A stretch of DNA of 64,000 bases from Streptomyces microflavus (GCF_014650075.1 NZ_BMUG01000019.1:1-64000), one strand, 5' to 3'. Numbered from the stretch's first letter, positions 8,391 through 17,512 are shown. Notes: generated by a model from the letters alone, not told the origin. Made by a program: numbers and translations.

Positions 8391-9599
8391 GTGTCCCGCC
8401 GTCTCTTCACCTCGGAATCTGTCACCGAGGGTCACCCCGACAAGATCGCTGACCAGATCAGCGACACGATTCTCGACGCGCTCCTGCGCGACGACCCCGC
8501 CTCGCGCGTCGCCGTCGAGACCTTGATCACCACCGGTCTGGTGCATGTCGCGGGCGAGGTCACGACCAAGGCCTACGCCGACATCCCCAACCTCGTGCGC
8601 AACAAGGTGCTGGAGATCGGCTACGACTCCTCCAAAAAGGGCTTCGACGGTGCCTCCTGTGGCGTCTCGGTCTCCATCGGCGCGCAGTCGCCGGACATCG
8701 CGCAGGGTGTCGACACCGCGTACGAGAAGCGGGTCGAGGGCGATGAGGACGAGCTCGACAAGCAGGGCGCCGGCGACCAGGGCCTGATGTTCGGGTACGC
8801 CTGCGACGAGACCCCGGAGCTGATGCCGCTCCCGATCCACATCGCGCACCGCCTCTCGCGGCGCCTGTCCGAGGTGCGGAAGAACGGGACCATCCCCTAC
8901 CTCCGCCCCGACGGCAAGACCCAGGTGACCATCGAGTACGACGGTGACAAGGCGGTCCGCCTGGACACCGTGGTCGTCTCCTCGCAGCACGCCAGCGACA
9001 TCGACCTGGACTCCCTGCTCGCGCCCGACATCCGCGAGTTCGTCGTCGAGCACGTGCTCACGCAGCTCGTCGAGGACGGCATCAAGCTGGACACCGAGGG
9101 CTACCGGCTCCTGGTGAACCCGACCGGGCGTTTCGAGATCGGCGGCCCGATGGGCGACGCCGGTCTGACCGGCCGGAAGATCATCATCGATACGTACGGC
9201 GGCATGGCCCGTCACGGTGGCGGCGCCTTCTCGGGCAAGGACCCGTCCAAGGTCGACCGCTCGGCGGCGTACGCGATGCGCTGGGTCGCCAAGAACGTGG
9301 TGGCCGCCGGGCTCGCCACCCGCTGCGAGGTCCAGGTCGCCTACGCGATCGGCAAGGCCGAGCCGGTCGGACTCTTCGTCGAGACCTTCGGCACCGCCGC
9401 CGTCGACACGGAGAAGATCGAGAACGCGATCGGCGAGGTCTTCGACCTCCGCCCGGCTGCGATCATCCGCGACCTCGACCTGCTCCGCCCGATCTACGCG
9501 CAGACGGCCGCGTACGGGCACTTCGGCCGCGAGCTCCCCGACTTCACCTGGGAGCGCACCGACCGCGTGGACGCCCTCCGCGCGGCCGCCGGCCTCTAG
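8391..9599 (+). CDS. metK: S-adenosylmethionine synthetase
   Basis: Makes S-adenosylmethionine from methionine and ATP. The 402-residue protein has FTSESVTEGHPDKIADQISD at the N-terminus, the ATP-binding GAGDQGLMFGYA near residue 122, and the P-loop-like GGGAFSGKDPSKVDRSAAY near residue 278. The GTG at 8391 follows AGGGAGCGAT. The 235-bp leader from coaBC has no SAM riboswitch that I can recognise. A long hairpin closes the transcript before priA. In Streptomyces, SAM level is known to affect antibiotic production and differentiation. Confidence 0.97.
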   Translation: MSRRLFTSESVTEGHPDKIADQISDTILDALLRDDPASRVAVETLITTGLVHVAGEVTTKAYADIPNLVRNKVLEIGYDSSKKGFDGASCGVSVSIGAQSPDIAQGVDTAYEKRVEGDEDELDKQGAGDQGLMFGYACDETPELMPLPIHIAHRLSRRLSEVRKNGTIPYLRPDGKTQVTIEYDGDKAVRLDTVVVSSQHASDIDLDSLLAPDIREFVVEHVLTQLVEDGIKLDTEGYRLLVNPTGRFEIGGPMGDAGLTGRKIIIDTYGGMARHGGGAFSGKDPSKVDRSAAYAMRWVAKNVVAAGLATRCEVQVAYAIGKAEPVGLFVETFGTAAVDTEKIENAIGEVFDLRPAAIIRDLDLLRPIYAQTAAYGHFGRELPDFTWERTDRVDALRAAAGL

Positions 9600-9639
9600 C
9601 AGCACCGCACAGTTCTCCAGCAGGACCGCACCGTCATGA

Positions 9640-9681
9640 CAGCGGGGCCCGGACACCGAACGTGGTGGCCGGGCCCCGCTG
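9640..9681 (+). terminator. terminator hairpin after metK
   Basis: CAGCGGGGCCCGG / CCGGGCCCCGCTG is a perfect 13-bp stem, 40 nt after the metK stop. The 16-nt loop holds a further CACC/GGTG pairing. Confidence 0.8.
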
Positions 9682-9729
9682 CTCTGCGGGCCGCCGCCGC
9701 TGTCAGTGCCGTCTGGTAGGAATTTGGCT

Positions 9730-11895
9730 GTGAGCAGCGAGAACGAGCAGTCCGCCGAGCCCGGTGCAGGGGCGCCCGAGCCCGGTGCCGGGGCGCCGGA
9801 GCAGCTTGCGCTGATCCGGGAGACCGTGCGCCGGGCCAAGGTGCCCCGCGCCAAGCCGCGCACCTGGCGCGGCGCCCCGCTGGCCGAGGAGCTGCCCGTG
9901 GCCCGGGTGCTGGTCAACAAGGGGGTCCTCCACCTCGACCAGTACTTCGACTACGCGGTCCCCGAGGAGCTGGACGCCGACGCCCAGCCGGGCGTGCGGG
10001 TGCGGGTGCGGTTCGGCGCCGGGCGCCACAACGTCCAGGGCGGGCGGCGCGAGGGGGGTGGCCTGATCGACGGGTTCATCATCGAGCGCCGCGCCGAGTC
10101 CGACTACCAGGGCACGCTGGCCGCCCTCGCCTATGTGGTCTCCCCGGAGCCGGTCCTCGGGCCCGAGCTGCTCGCCCTCTCCCGCGCGGTGGCCGACCGG
10201 TACGCGGGCAGCCTCGCCGACGTCCTCCAGCTCGCCGTCCCGCCCCGCAACGGCCGCGCCGAGTCCAAGCCCTCCCCGGAGCCCCTGCCACCGCCCCCGC
10301 CCCCCGAGCCGGGCACCTGGGAGCGGTACGGGCAGGGCCCCGCCTTCCTCCGTGCCCTGGCCGAGGGCGGCGCGCCCCGAGCCGTCTGGACGGCCCTGCC
10401 GGGACCCCACTGGCCCGCCGAGATCGCCCGCGCGGTCGCGGCGACGCTCTCCTCGGGGCGCGGCGCGCTCGTCGTCGTCCCGGACGGGCGGGTCGCCGGC
10501 CGGATCGACGCCGCCCTGACCGAGGTGCTCGGCGCGGGCCGGCACGCCCTGCTCACCGCCGACTCCGGCCCCGAGAAGCGCTACCGCCAGTGGCTCGCGG
10601 TGCGCCGGGGCTCGGTGCGGGCTGTCGTCGGGACCCGCGCCGCCATGTTCGCCCCCGTCCGGGACCTCGGTCTGGTCGCCGTCTGGGACGACGGGGACTC
10701 CAGCCACAGCGACACCAACGCACCCTTCCCGCACGTCCGCGAGGTCCTGGAGCTGCGGGCCGCCCAGGGCCGGTGCGCCTTCCTGCTCGGCGGGACGAGC
10801 TGCACGGTCGAGGCCGCCCAGCTGGTCGAGAGCGGCTGGGCGCTGCCCCTCCTCGCCGACCGGGAGCAGCTGAGGCGGGCCGCGCCCCTCATCCGTACGG
10901 TCGGCGACGGGGAGCTGGCCCGGGACGGCGCCGCCCGCTCCGCCCGGCTGCCCAGCCTCGCCTGGCAGACCGTGCGCGACGGTCTGCGCAGCGGCCCGGT
11001 GCTGGTCCAGGTGCCCCGGCGGGGTTACGCCCCCCGCCTCGCCTGCGAGCGCTGCCGCACCCCCGCCCGCTGCCGGCACTGCGCGGGCCCCCTGGAGGCC
11101 CCGGACCAGCAGGACCTGAACTGCGCCTGGTGCGGGCAGGCCGAGCGGGCCTGGCACTGCGCGGAGTGCGGCTCGAACCGGCTGCGCGCCCAGATCGTCG
11201 GCGCCCGCCGCACCGCCGAGGAGCTGGGCCGGGCCTTCCCCGCCGTGCCGGTCCGCACCTCGGGGCGCGACCACATCCTGGACGCGGTCCCGGCCGCGCC
11301 CGCCCTGGTCGTCTCCACCCCAGGCGCCGAGCCCGTCGCCGAGGGCGGCTATGCGGCGGCGCTGCTCCTGGACGGCTGGGCGATGCTCGGCAGGCCCGAC
11401 CTGCGGGCGGGGGAGGAGGCGCTGCGCCGGTGGACGGCGGCGGGGGCGCTGGTGCGGGGGCAGGACGAGGGCGGCACGGTGGTGATCGTCGCCGAGCCGA
11501 CGCTGCGTGCGGTGCAGGCGCTGGTCCGCTGGGACCCGCCCGGCTTCGCCCGCCGGGAGCTGGCGGACCGGGCCGAGCTGCGCTTCCCGCCGGTCTCCCG
11601 GATGGCGTCGGTGACCGGCCCCGCCGAGGCCCTGGCATCCTTCCTGGCCGCTGCCGCACTGCCGCCGGAGGCGGAGATCCTGGGCCCGGTGCCGGTTGCC
11701 TCGGCCGAGCCGGGGCGACCGCGCAGACCGTCGGACGCACCGCCGGGCGAGAGCTGGGAGCGGGTCCTGATCCGGGTGGTGCCGGGACGCGGAGCGGCCC
11801 TCGCGGGCGCGCTGAAGACGGCACAGGCGGCGCGCACGGCCAAGGGCGGGGGAGAGCAGGTGCGGATCAGGATCGATCCGCCGGACATCGGCTGA
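9730..11895 (+). CDS. priA: PriA-like primosomal protein N', apparently without helicase activity
   Basis: PriA restarts stalled replication forks. This 721-residue protein keeps the N-terminal 3'-DNA-binding domain (VARVLVNKGVLHLDQYFDYAVPEEL...VRVRVRFGAGRHNVQG...GFI) and eight cysteines in CxxC-type pairs at about residues 438-487 (CERCRTPARCRHC, CAWCG, CAECGSNRL) for zinc. The ATPase motifs are degenerate: where GxxGxGKT is expected there is ALPGPHWPAE (about residue 221), and the DEEH box reads VWDDGDSSH (about residue 318). Loss of these motifs is, to my knowledge, usual in actinobacterial PriA. The GTG at 9730 is chosen because TAGGAAT sits 7 nt upstream; an in-frame GTG at 9706 would add 8 residues. 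Confidence 0.88.
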   Translation: MSSENEQSAEPGAGAPEPGAGAPEQLALIRETVRRAKVPRAKPRTWRGAPLAEELPVARVLVNKGVLHLDQYFDYAVPEELDADAQPGVRVRVRFGAGRHNVQGGRREGGGLIDGFIIERRAESDYQGTLAALAYVVSPEPVLGPELLALSRAVADRYAGSLADVLQLAVPPRNGRAESKPSPEPLPPPPPPEPGTWERYGQGPAFLRALAEGGAPRAVWTALPGPHWPAEIARAVAATLSSGRGALVVVPDGRVAGRIDAALTEVLGAGRHALLTADSGPEKRYRQWLAVRRGSVRAVVGTRAAMFAPVRDLGLVAVWDDGDSSHSDTNAPFPHVREVLELRAAQGRCAFLLGGTSCTVEAAQLVESGWALPLLADREQLRRAAPLIRTVGDGELARDGAARSARLPSLAWQTVRDGLRSGPVLVQVPRRGYAPRLACERCRTPARCRHCAGPLEAPDQQDLNCAWCGQAERAWHCAECGSNRLRAQIVGARRTAEELGRAFPAVPVRTSGRDHILDAVPAAPALVVSTPGAEPVAEGGYAAALLLDGWAMLGRPDLRAGEEALRRWTAAGALVRGQDEGGTVVIVAEPTLRAVQALVRWDPPGFARRELADRAELRFPPVSRMASVTGPAEALASFLAAAALPPEAEILGPVPVASAEPGRPRRPSDAPPGESWERVLIRVVPGRGAALAGALKTAQAARTAKGGGEQVRIRIDPPDIG

Positions 11896-12008
11896 CACAT
11901 CGGCCGGGAGCTCGGCTGAGACGCCGGTCGACCCATGGCCCGCGAGGGCCGCTGGGAGGGCGGCCGGAAGCGCGGCTGAAGAACCGTCCGTTCCGGTCGG
12001 GGGTGGGG

Positions 12009-12057
12009 CGGCGGGCCGGGGAGCCCGCCGCTCCGGAGTCCCGCGCCCGGGCGCGGG
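12009..12057. terminator. hairpin pair between the convergent priA and 12108 genes
   Basis: Two inverted repeats stand side by side: CGGCGGGC / GCCCGCCG with a 6-nt loop (12009-12030), and the perfect 18-bp palindrome CCCGCGCCCGGGCGCGGG (12040-12057). They lie between two convergent genes, where a bidirectional terminator is expected. Confidence 0.55.
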
Positions 12058-12107
12058 GCTGCCCCGCCGTGCGACCGCCACGGTGGGGCAGAGGGACGTG
12101 CGTACGG

Positions 12108-12677
12108 TCAGCCGTTGCGCGGGCCGGGGAAGGCTCCGGGGCGCAGCTCCTCACGGACCGGCGGCTGGCTCACCGAGGGCTGCGGCGGCATCGAGCGGGC
12201 CGCGGGCACGGAGGGCACCGGGGAGATGGCACCGCCGGAGGTCGACCCCGGCAGGCCGGGGCCCATGGAGACCGGGCGGGGTGTCGCAGAGGTGTCGGTG
12301 TTCGTCTCGGCGGCCGAGGACTGCGCGGTGGCCCGGCGCGATCCGTAACGGCGGTGCACCGCCTGCTTGGTGACGCCCAGCGCCGAGCCCACCGCGTCCC
12401 AGGAGAAGCCGAGCGAGCGGTCGAAGTCCACCGCCGCGGTGACCAGGGTCTCGACGCTGTCCCGCAGCTCCTGGGCGAGGCGGACGGTGGGGGCCGGGGC
12501 CCTGCCGTAGACGACGAAGCCCGCGGAGGGGCCGGAGCGGCGCGGGCGGTAGACGTTGCCCAGCTGGGCGGTGAGTGTGCGCAGCGCGTCCACCTGCCGC
12601 CGGACCCGCTCGATGTCCCGCACCAGGAGATGCAGGCTGGCCCGCGCTTGGGCGTCGTGGGTTGCGTGGTCGGCCAT
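12108..12677 (-). CDS. conserved hypothetical protein with HTH-like segment
   Basis: A 189-residue protein of unknown function. The N-terminal ~60 residues look helical (LHLLVRDIERVRRQVDALRTLTAQL). A helix-turn-helix-like stretch, SWDAVGSALGVTKQAVHRRY, lies at about residues 91-110 and resembles the HTH of small Streptomyces DNA-binding proteins. The last ~75 residues are Ser/Pro/Thr-rich and probably disordered. The ATG at 12677 follows GAGAGGC. It faces priA and is divergent from fmt; the shared upstream region holds two palindromes that could be autoregulatory sites. DNA binding is inferred from the HTH-like segment only. Confidence 0.75.
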   Translation of the reverse strand: MADHATHDAQARASLHLLVRDIERVRRQVDALRTLTAQLGNVYRPRRSGPSAGFVVYGRAPAPTVRLAQELRDSVETLVTAAVDFDRSLGFSWDAVGSALGVTKQAVHRRYGSRRATAQSSAAETNTDTSATPRPVSMGPGLPGSTSGGAISPVPSVPAARSMPPQPSVSQPPVREELRPGAFPGPRNG

Positions 12678-12736
12678 GAAGAAGCCTCTCGAACCGGCGT
12701 TGAAAGGGATCGGGCCGCATCGGGGCGGCCCGCTTC

Positions 12737-12754
12737 GGTCAATCTCCTTTGACC
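12737..12754. promoter_or_regulatory. inverted repeat GGTCAA-N6-TTGACC
   Basis: Perfect 6-bp arms separated by 6 nt, 60 bp upstream of the start of the HTH-like gene. The TTGACC arm could also serve as a -35 box for fmt-direction transcription. A candidate operator. Confidence 0.4.
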
Positions 12755-12795
12755 AACGCCCGAGCCGGGTATGTGGTCACGCTATCGGGGCGTAT

Positions 12796-12807
12796 GTGCA
12801 TATGCAC
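12796..12807. promoter_or_regulatory. 12-bp palindrome GTGCATATGCAC
   Basis: A perfect AT-centred palindrome in a GC-rich divergent promoter region; a candidate dimer binding site. No known regulator is assigned. Confidence 0.35.
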
Positions 12808-12977
12808 GGGGCGTGCGCGGCGCGCGTGCGCCCCCTGGCCGCCGTGCGATCGCAGCAGGTGGGCCGGGTGCGTTCCGGGACGAGCCCCTAGACTGGTGTG
12901 CTGCTCGTCACCGTACGTCCTGGCCCCCCCCCGCAGGGCCCGAGAGTCCGAGAAGCCCGAGAGGCAGTCAGCCACCC

Positions 12978-13910
12978 ATGAAGCTCGTCTTCGCCGGCAC
13001 CCCCGAGGTCGCCGTCCCCGCCCTGGACGCCCTGATCGCCTCCGACCGCCACGAGGTGGCCGCCGTCGTCACCCGTCCCGACGCACCGGCCGGGCGCGGC
13101 CGCCGACTGGTGGCCAGTCCGGTGGCCGAGCGGGCGGCGGAGGCCGGGATCGAGGTGCTCAAGCCGGTGAAGCCCCGGGACGAGGAGTTCCTCGCCCGGC
13201 TGCGGGAGATCGCCCCGGACTGCTGCCCGGTCGTCGCCTACGGAGCCCTGCTGCCCAAGGTGGCCCTGGACGTGCCCGCCCGCGGCTGGGTCAACCTGCA
13301 CTTCTCCCTCCTGCCCGCCTGGCGGGGTGCGGCGCCGGTGCAGCACGCGGTGATGGCCGGGGACGAGGTGACCGGCGCCTCGACCTTCCTCATCGAGGAG
13401 GGTCTTGACTCCGGCCCGGTCTACGGGGTCCTCACCGAGGAGATCCGCCCCACCGACACCAGCGGCGACCTGCTCACCCGGCTCGCCTTCGCCGGTGCCG
13501 GGCTGCTCGCGGCCACCATGGACGGCATCGAGGACGGCACCCTGCACGCCGTGCAGCAGCCGCACGACGGCGTCACCCTGGCCCCGAAGATCACCGTGGA
13601 GGACGCCCAGGTGAACTGGTCGGCCCCCGCCCTGCGCGTCGACCGGGTGGTGCGTGGCTGCACCCCCGCGCCGGGCGCCTGGACCCTGTTCCGGGGCGAG
13701 CGGCTCAAGCTCGTCCAGGCGACGCCCGTCCTGGACCGCACCGACCTGGCGCCCGGCGAGCTGTCGGCGGCGAAGAACAACGTGTACGTGGGCACCGGAT
13801 CGCACGCCGTCGAGCTGCTCTGGGTCCAGCCGCAGGGCAAGAAGCCGATGAAGGCCGCCGACTGGGCGCGCGGGGTCCGCATCGTCCACGGCGAGCTGCT
13901 GGGGTCGTAG
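12978..13910 (+). CDS. fmt: methionyl-tRNA formyltransferase
   Basis: Formylates initiator Met-tRNA using 10-formyl-tetrahydrofolate. The 310-residue protein starts MKLVFAGTPEVAVPALDALI. The catalytic segment WVNLHFSLLPAWRGAAPVQ (about residues 105-123) carries the conserved Asn and His, and GLDSGPVY supplies the conserved Asp. The C-terminal part (WSAPALRVDRVVRGCTPAPGAWTLF) is the OB-like tRNA-binding domain. Length and motifs are standard. rsmB lies 119 bp downstream on the same strand. Confidence 0.97.
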   Translation: MKLVFAGTPEVAVPALDALIASDRHEVAAVVTRPDAPAGRGRRLVASPVAERAAEAGIEVLKPVKPRDEEFLARLREIAPDCCPVVAYGALLPKVALDVPARGWVNLHFSLLPAWRGAAPVQHAVMAGDEVTGASTFLIEEGLDSGPVYGVLTEEIRPTDTSGDLLTRLAFAGAGLLAATMDGIEDGTLHAVQQPHDGVTLAPKITVEDAQVNWSAPALRVDRVVRGCTPAPGAWTLFRGERLKLVQATPVLDRTDLAPGELSAAKNNVYVGTGSHAVELLWVQPQGKKPMKAADWARGVRIVHGELLGS

Positions 13911-14029
13911 AACCTCTCGTACGAGGGGGGCGGGGGCGTACGCCGTCCCCGCCTCCCGTTCGGGCGCCCGGGGACGGCGACGTACGCTGGGAGGGTTCGC
14001 CCTCTCACCATCTGCGGAGCACCTTTCAC

Positions 14030-15463
14030 GTGAACGACCAGCCGCGTCGCCGTCCTGCCAAGCCCCACCGCCGCCCCCAGAAGGACCCCGTCCGGTTCCT
14101 CGCCTTCGAGGCGCTGCGGGCCGTCGACGAGCGGGACGCGTACGCCAACCTCGTGCTGCCCCCGCTGCTGAAGAAGGCCCGCGCCAAGGGCGACTTCGAC
14201 GGCCGGGACGCGGCGCTGGCGACCGAGCTGGTCTACGGCACGCTGCGCCGCCAGGGCACGTACGACGCGATCGTCGCGGCCTGCATCGACCGGCCGCTCC
14301 GCGAGGTCGACCCGCCGGTCCTGGACGTCCTCAACATGGGCGTCCACCAGTTGCTCGGCACCCGCATCCCCACCCACGCGGCGGTCTCCGCCAGTGTGGA
14401 GCTGGCCCGGGTGGTGCTGGGCGAGGGGCGCGCGAAGTTCGTCAACGCGGTGCTGCGCAAGGTCTCCGCGCACGACCTGGACGGCTGGGTGGAGAAGGTC
14501 GCGCCCTCCTACGAGGAGGACGCCGAGGACCATCTCTCCATCGTCCACTCGCACCCGCGCTGGATCGTCTCGGCGCTCTGGGACGCGCTGGGCGGGGGCC
14601 GCGCCGGCATCGAGGACCTGCTGGAAGCCGACAACGAGCGGCCCGAGGTGACCCTGGTGGCCCGCCCCGGCCGCTCCACCACCGATGAGCTGGAGAAGGC
14701 CCTCGGCGACGAGAACTCGCTGCCGGGCCGCTGGTCGCCGTATGCCGTCCGGATGGCGGAGGGCGGCGAGCCGGGCGCCCTGACTGCGGTCCAGGAGGGC
14801 CGGGCGGGCGTCCAGGACGAGGGCAGCCAGCTGGTGGCCGCCGCACTCGCCGCCGCCCCCGTGGAGGGCCGTGACAGCCGCTGGCTGGACGGCTGCGCCG
14901 GTCCGGGCGGCAAGGCCGCCCTGCTGGCCGCCCTCGCCGCCGAGCGGGGCGCCGCCCTCCTCGCCGCCGAGAAGCAGCCGCACCGCGCCCGGCTGGTGGA
15001 GCGGACGCTCGCCGGCAACCCGGGCCCGTACCAGGTGGTCACCGCCGACGGCACCCGCCCGCCGTGGCTGCCCGGCACCTTCGACCGCATCCTGATGGAC
15101 GTGCCGTGCTCCGGTCTGGGCGCGCTGCGCCGCCGCCCGGAGGCCCGTTGGCGGCGCCGCGCCGCGGATCTGGAGAGCTTCGCCCCGCTCCAGCGCGGGC
15201 TGCTGCGCGAGGCGTTGAAGGCCGTACGGGTCGGCGGCGTAGTCGGCTACGCGACCTGCTCGCCGCACCTCGCGGAGACCCGGGTGGTCGTCGAGGACGT
15301 ACTGAAGGGCCGGGGCGGGGAGCCGGTGGAGGCCGAATGGGTCGACGCCCGCCCGCTGATGCCCGGGGTGCCCGCGCTGGGGGAGGGGCCCGACGTCCAG
15401 CTCTGGCCGCATCTGCACGGGACGGACGCCATGTATCTCGCTCTGCTGCGCAGGACCGGCTGA
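14030..15463 (+). CDS. rsmB: 16S rRNA (cytosine-5) methyltransferase, RsmB family
   Basis: Predicted to methylate C5 of a 16S rRNA cytosine (C967 in E. coli) with SAM. A basic N-terminal tail (RRRPAKPHRRPQ) precedes a NusB-like RNA-binding domain (about residues 20-165), then the Rossmann methyltransferase domain. SAM motif I is DGCAGPGGK (about 287-295). The two catalytic Cys sit in DVPCSGLG (about 357-364) and ATCSPHLAET (about 408). The 477-residue length is normal. The pairing with fmt is conserved in many bacteria. Confidence 0.95.
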   Translation: MNDQPRRRPAKPHRRPQKDPVRFLAFEALRAVDERDAYANLVLPPLLKKARAKGDFDGRDAALATELVYGTLRRQGTYDAIVAACIDRPLREVDPPVLDVLNMGVHQLLGTRIPTHAAVSASVELARVVLGEGRAKFVNAVLRKVSAHDLDGWVEKVAPSYEEDAEDHLSIVHSHPRWIVSALWDALGGGRAGIEDLLEADNERPEVTLVARPGRSTTDELEKALGDENSLPGRWSPYAVRMAEGGEPGALTAVQEGRAGVQDEGSQLVAAALAAAPVEGRDSRWLDGCAGPGGKAALLAALAAERGAALLAAEKQPHRARLVERTLAGNPGPYQVVTADGTRPPWLPGTFDRILMDVPCSGLGALRRRPEARWRRRAADLESFAPLQRGLLREALKAVRVGGVVGYATCSPHLAETRVVVEDVLKGRGGEPVEAEWVDARPLMPGVPALGEGPDVQLWPHLHGTDAMYLALLRRTG

Positions 15464-15611
15464 ATATCGCCGCGACAACGGTCCTCCCCGTACAGCAAAA
15501 GAACAGTAAAGCGCAGGCAAAATGCGCAGAATGTGCGAACTGTGATGGCCGGGTGAGGCTTTGGCGACCGCCGAGGCGGGGAACCGGCGCGGAACGTGGC
15601 AGGCTTGGGTC

Positions 15612-16295
15612 ATGGCGCAGATCAACCCCAGCATCCTGTCCGCCGATTTCGCGCGTCTCGCCGAGGAGGCGAAGGCCGTCGAAGGCGCGGACTGGCTCCA
15701 TGTCGACGTGATGGACAACCACTTCGTGCCCAACCTGACGCTCGGCGTGCCGATCGTCGAGGCGCTCGGCAAGGCCACGGACACCCCGCTGGACTGCCAC
15801 CTCATGATCGAGGACCCGGACCGCTGGGCCCCGCAGTACGTCGAGGCGGGCGCCGGCTCGGTCACCTTCCATGTGGAGGCCGCGGCGGCGCCGGTGCGCC
15901 TCGCACGGGAGATCCGGGCGAAGGGTGCGCGGGCGTCGATGGCGCTCAAGCCCGCGACGCCGATCGAGCCCTACGAGGACCTGCTCCCCGAGCTCGACAT
16001 GCTGCTGATCATGACGGTCGAGCCGGGCTTCGGCGGCCAGGCCTTCCTGGACATCATGCTCCCGAAGATCCGCCGCACCCGGGAACTGATCGGCAAGCAC
16101 GGCCTCGAACTCTGGCTCCAGGTCGACGGCGGGGTCTCCGCCTCCACGATCGAGCGGTGCGCCGAGGCGGGCGCCGATGTCTTCGTCGCGGGATCGGCGG
16201 TGTACGGGGCCGAGGACCCGGCAGCGGCGGTGCGGGGTCTGCGGGCGCAGGCCGAGGCGGTCACGGCCGCCGCGCCCTGGGCATGCGGCCACTGA
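15612..16295 (+). CDS. rpe: ribulose-phosphate 3-epimerase
   Basis: Interconverts ribulose 5-phosphate and xylulose 5-phosphate in the pentose phosphate pathway. The 227-residue TIM barrel shows NPSILSADFARL, the metal-binding HVDVMDNHFVPNLTLG, CHLMIEDPDR, MTVEPGFGGQ, VDGGVS and FVAGSAVY. The ATG at 15612 gives the conserved A-Q-I-N-P-S-I-L-S-A-D start; the reading frame is open 51 bp further upstream but that extension is not conserved in character. A SorC-type sugar-responsive regulator follows. Confidence 0.97.
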   Translation: MAQINPSILSADFARLAEEAKAVEGADWLHVDVMDNHFVPNLTLGVPIVEALGKATDTPLDCHLMIEDPDRWAPQYVEAGAGSVTFHVEAAAAPVRLAREIRAKGARASMALKPATPIEPYEDLLPELDMLLIMTVEPGFGGQAFLDIMLPKIRRTRELIGKHGLELWLQVDGGVSASTIERCAEAGADVFVAGSAVYGAEDPAAAVRGLRAQAEAVTAAAPWACGH

Positions 16296-16398
16296 ACAAA
16301 GGGCAGATGAACGCGGCCCGACGGGGCCGATCAAGGATCGCCGGATCTGACAGGATGAAGGCGTATCGGGGCGTGTGAACAGCAGTGAGGAGATCGCG

Positions 16399-17424
16399 GT
16401 GTCTGGCATCTCGGCGGGTCGGTCAGCCATGCGGATGGGACCCGCGGAGCTGGTGCAGGCGGCGGCCATGGCCCGCCGGTTCTACCTGGAGGGCAAGTCC
16501 AAGATCCAGATCGCCGAGGAGTTCGGCGTGAGCCGCTTCAAGGTGGCCCGGGTCCTGGAGACGGCCCTGGAGCGTGATCTCGTACGGATCGAGATCCGGG
16601 TGCCGGCCGAGCTGGACGCCGAACGCTCCGACGCGCTCCGGGCCCGCTACGGGCTGCGCCACGCGGTCGTCGTCGAGTCCCCGGCCGAGGAGCAGGAGGA
16701 CGCCCCCGACCCGGAGAACCTCGGCGAGGTCGCGGCCGACCTGCTCGGCGAGCTGGTGGCCGAGGGCGATGTGCTGGGCCTGGCCTGGGGCCGCTCCACC
16801 ATTCATATGGCGGCGGCGCTCGACCGGCTCCCGCCGTGCACGGTCGTCCAGCTGACCGGTGTCTACGACGCGGGCACCGCCGAGCGCGGCTCCGTCGAGG
16901 CGGTCCGCCGGGCCGCCCAGGTCTCCGGCGGCGAGGCCCACCCCATCTACGCCCCGATGCTGCTGCCCGACCCGGCGACGGCTGCCGCGCTGCGCGAGCA
17001 GACGGGCATCGCCCGCGCCTTCGAGTACTTCGACAAGGTGACGGTCGCCGCGGTCTCGATCGGCTCCTGGGAGCCGGGCATCTCCACGGTCCACGACATG
17101 CTCTCCGACGAGGAGCGCGCCCACTACGCCTCCCTCGGCGTCGCCGCCGAGATGTCCGCGCACCTCTTCGACTCCGACGGCCGCCGCGTCGGCCGCGACC
17201 TCGGGGAGCGTTGCATCACCGTGGAGGCGGACCGGCTGCGCCGGATCCCCGAGGTGGTGGCGATCGCGGGCGGCCTGCGCAAGGCGGCGGCGATCGGCGC
17301 CGTACTGCGCTCGGGTCTGGTCACCAGCCTGGTGACGGACACCGCCGCAGCCGACTACCTGCTGACCGAATCGGCGGCCGGAGTCCGCCCGGCGCTGGAG
17401 CGGGCCGACCCGGACGGCGAGTGA
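16399..17424 (+). CDS. SorC/DeoR-type sugar-binding transcriptional regulator
   Basis: A 341-residue regulator. The N-terminal HTH covers AAAMARRFYLEGKSKIQIAEEFGVSRFKVARVL (given here as the region near residues 20-52). The rest is the SorC sugar-phosphate-binding domain, with the typical LGLAWGRSTIHMAAAL, VVQLTGVYDAG and VTSLVTDTAAADYLL. Members respond to phosphorylated sugars and regulate carbon genes; the position right after rpe suggests pentose phosphate control, which is inference. The GTG at 16399 is preferred since GAGGAGA lies 5 nt upstream; an in-frame GTG at 16375 would add 8 residues. Confidence 0.9.
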   Translation: MSGISAGRSAMRMGPAELVQAAAMARRFYLEGKSKIQIAEEFGVSRFKVARVLETALERDLVRIEIRVPAELDAERSDALRARYGLRHAVVVESPAEEQEDAPDPENLGEVAADLLGELVAEGDVLGLAWGRSTIHMAAALDRLPPCTVVQLTGVYDAGTAERGSVEAVRRAAQVSGGEAHPIYAPMLLPDPATAAALREQTGIARAFEYFDKVTVAAVSIGSWEPGISTVHDMLSDEERAHYASLGVAAEMSAHLFDSDGRRVGRDLGERCITVEADRLRRIPEVVAIAGGLRKAAAIGAVLRSGLVTSLVTDTAAADYLLTESAAGVRPALERADPDGE

Positions 17425-17444
17425 CCCGGACCGGAAGCTGACGC

Positions 17445-17482
17445 AAGGAGGCCGGGCACCCCCAGGGGTGCCCGGCCTCCTT
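17445..17482. terminator. bidirectional terminator
   Basis: Two perfect 18-nt arms (AAGGAGGCCGGGCACCCC and its complement) are separated by only CA, so the real loop is formed by the innermost bases. It lies between the convergent SorC regulator and terpene synthase genes and has TT/AA ends on both strands. Confidence 0.88.
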
Positions 17483-17512
17483 CCGTCACGGCCTCGGACC
17501 TTGCGCCCGGCC

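Larger units (their letters stand above)
12678..12977. other. divergent intergenic region between HTH protein and fmt
   Basis: No gene is visible. The region holds the inverted repeat GGTCAA-N6-TTGACC (12737-12754), the perfect palindrome GTGCATATGCAC (12796-12807), a possible -10 box TAGACT for fmt (12889-12894) and a run of nine C (12924-12932). Confidence 0.6.

Noticed and set aside
12924..12932. Run of nine C as a phase-variable tract
   Set aside because: It is 46 bp upstream of fmt, outside any coding frame, and such runs occur by chance in this composition; a sequencing error is also possible.
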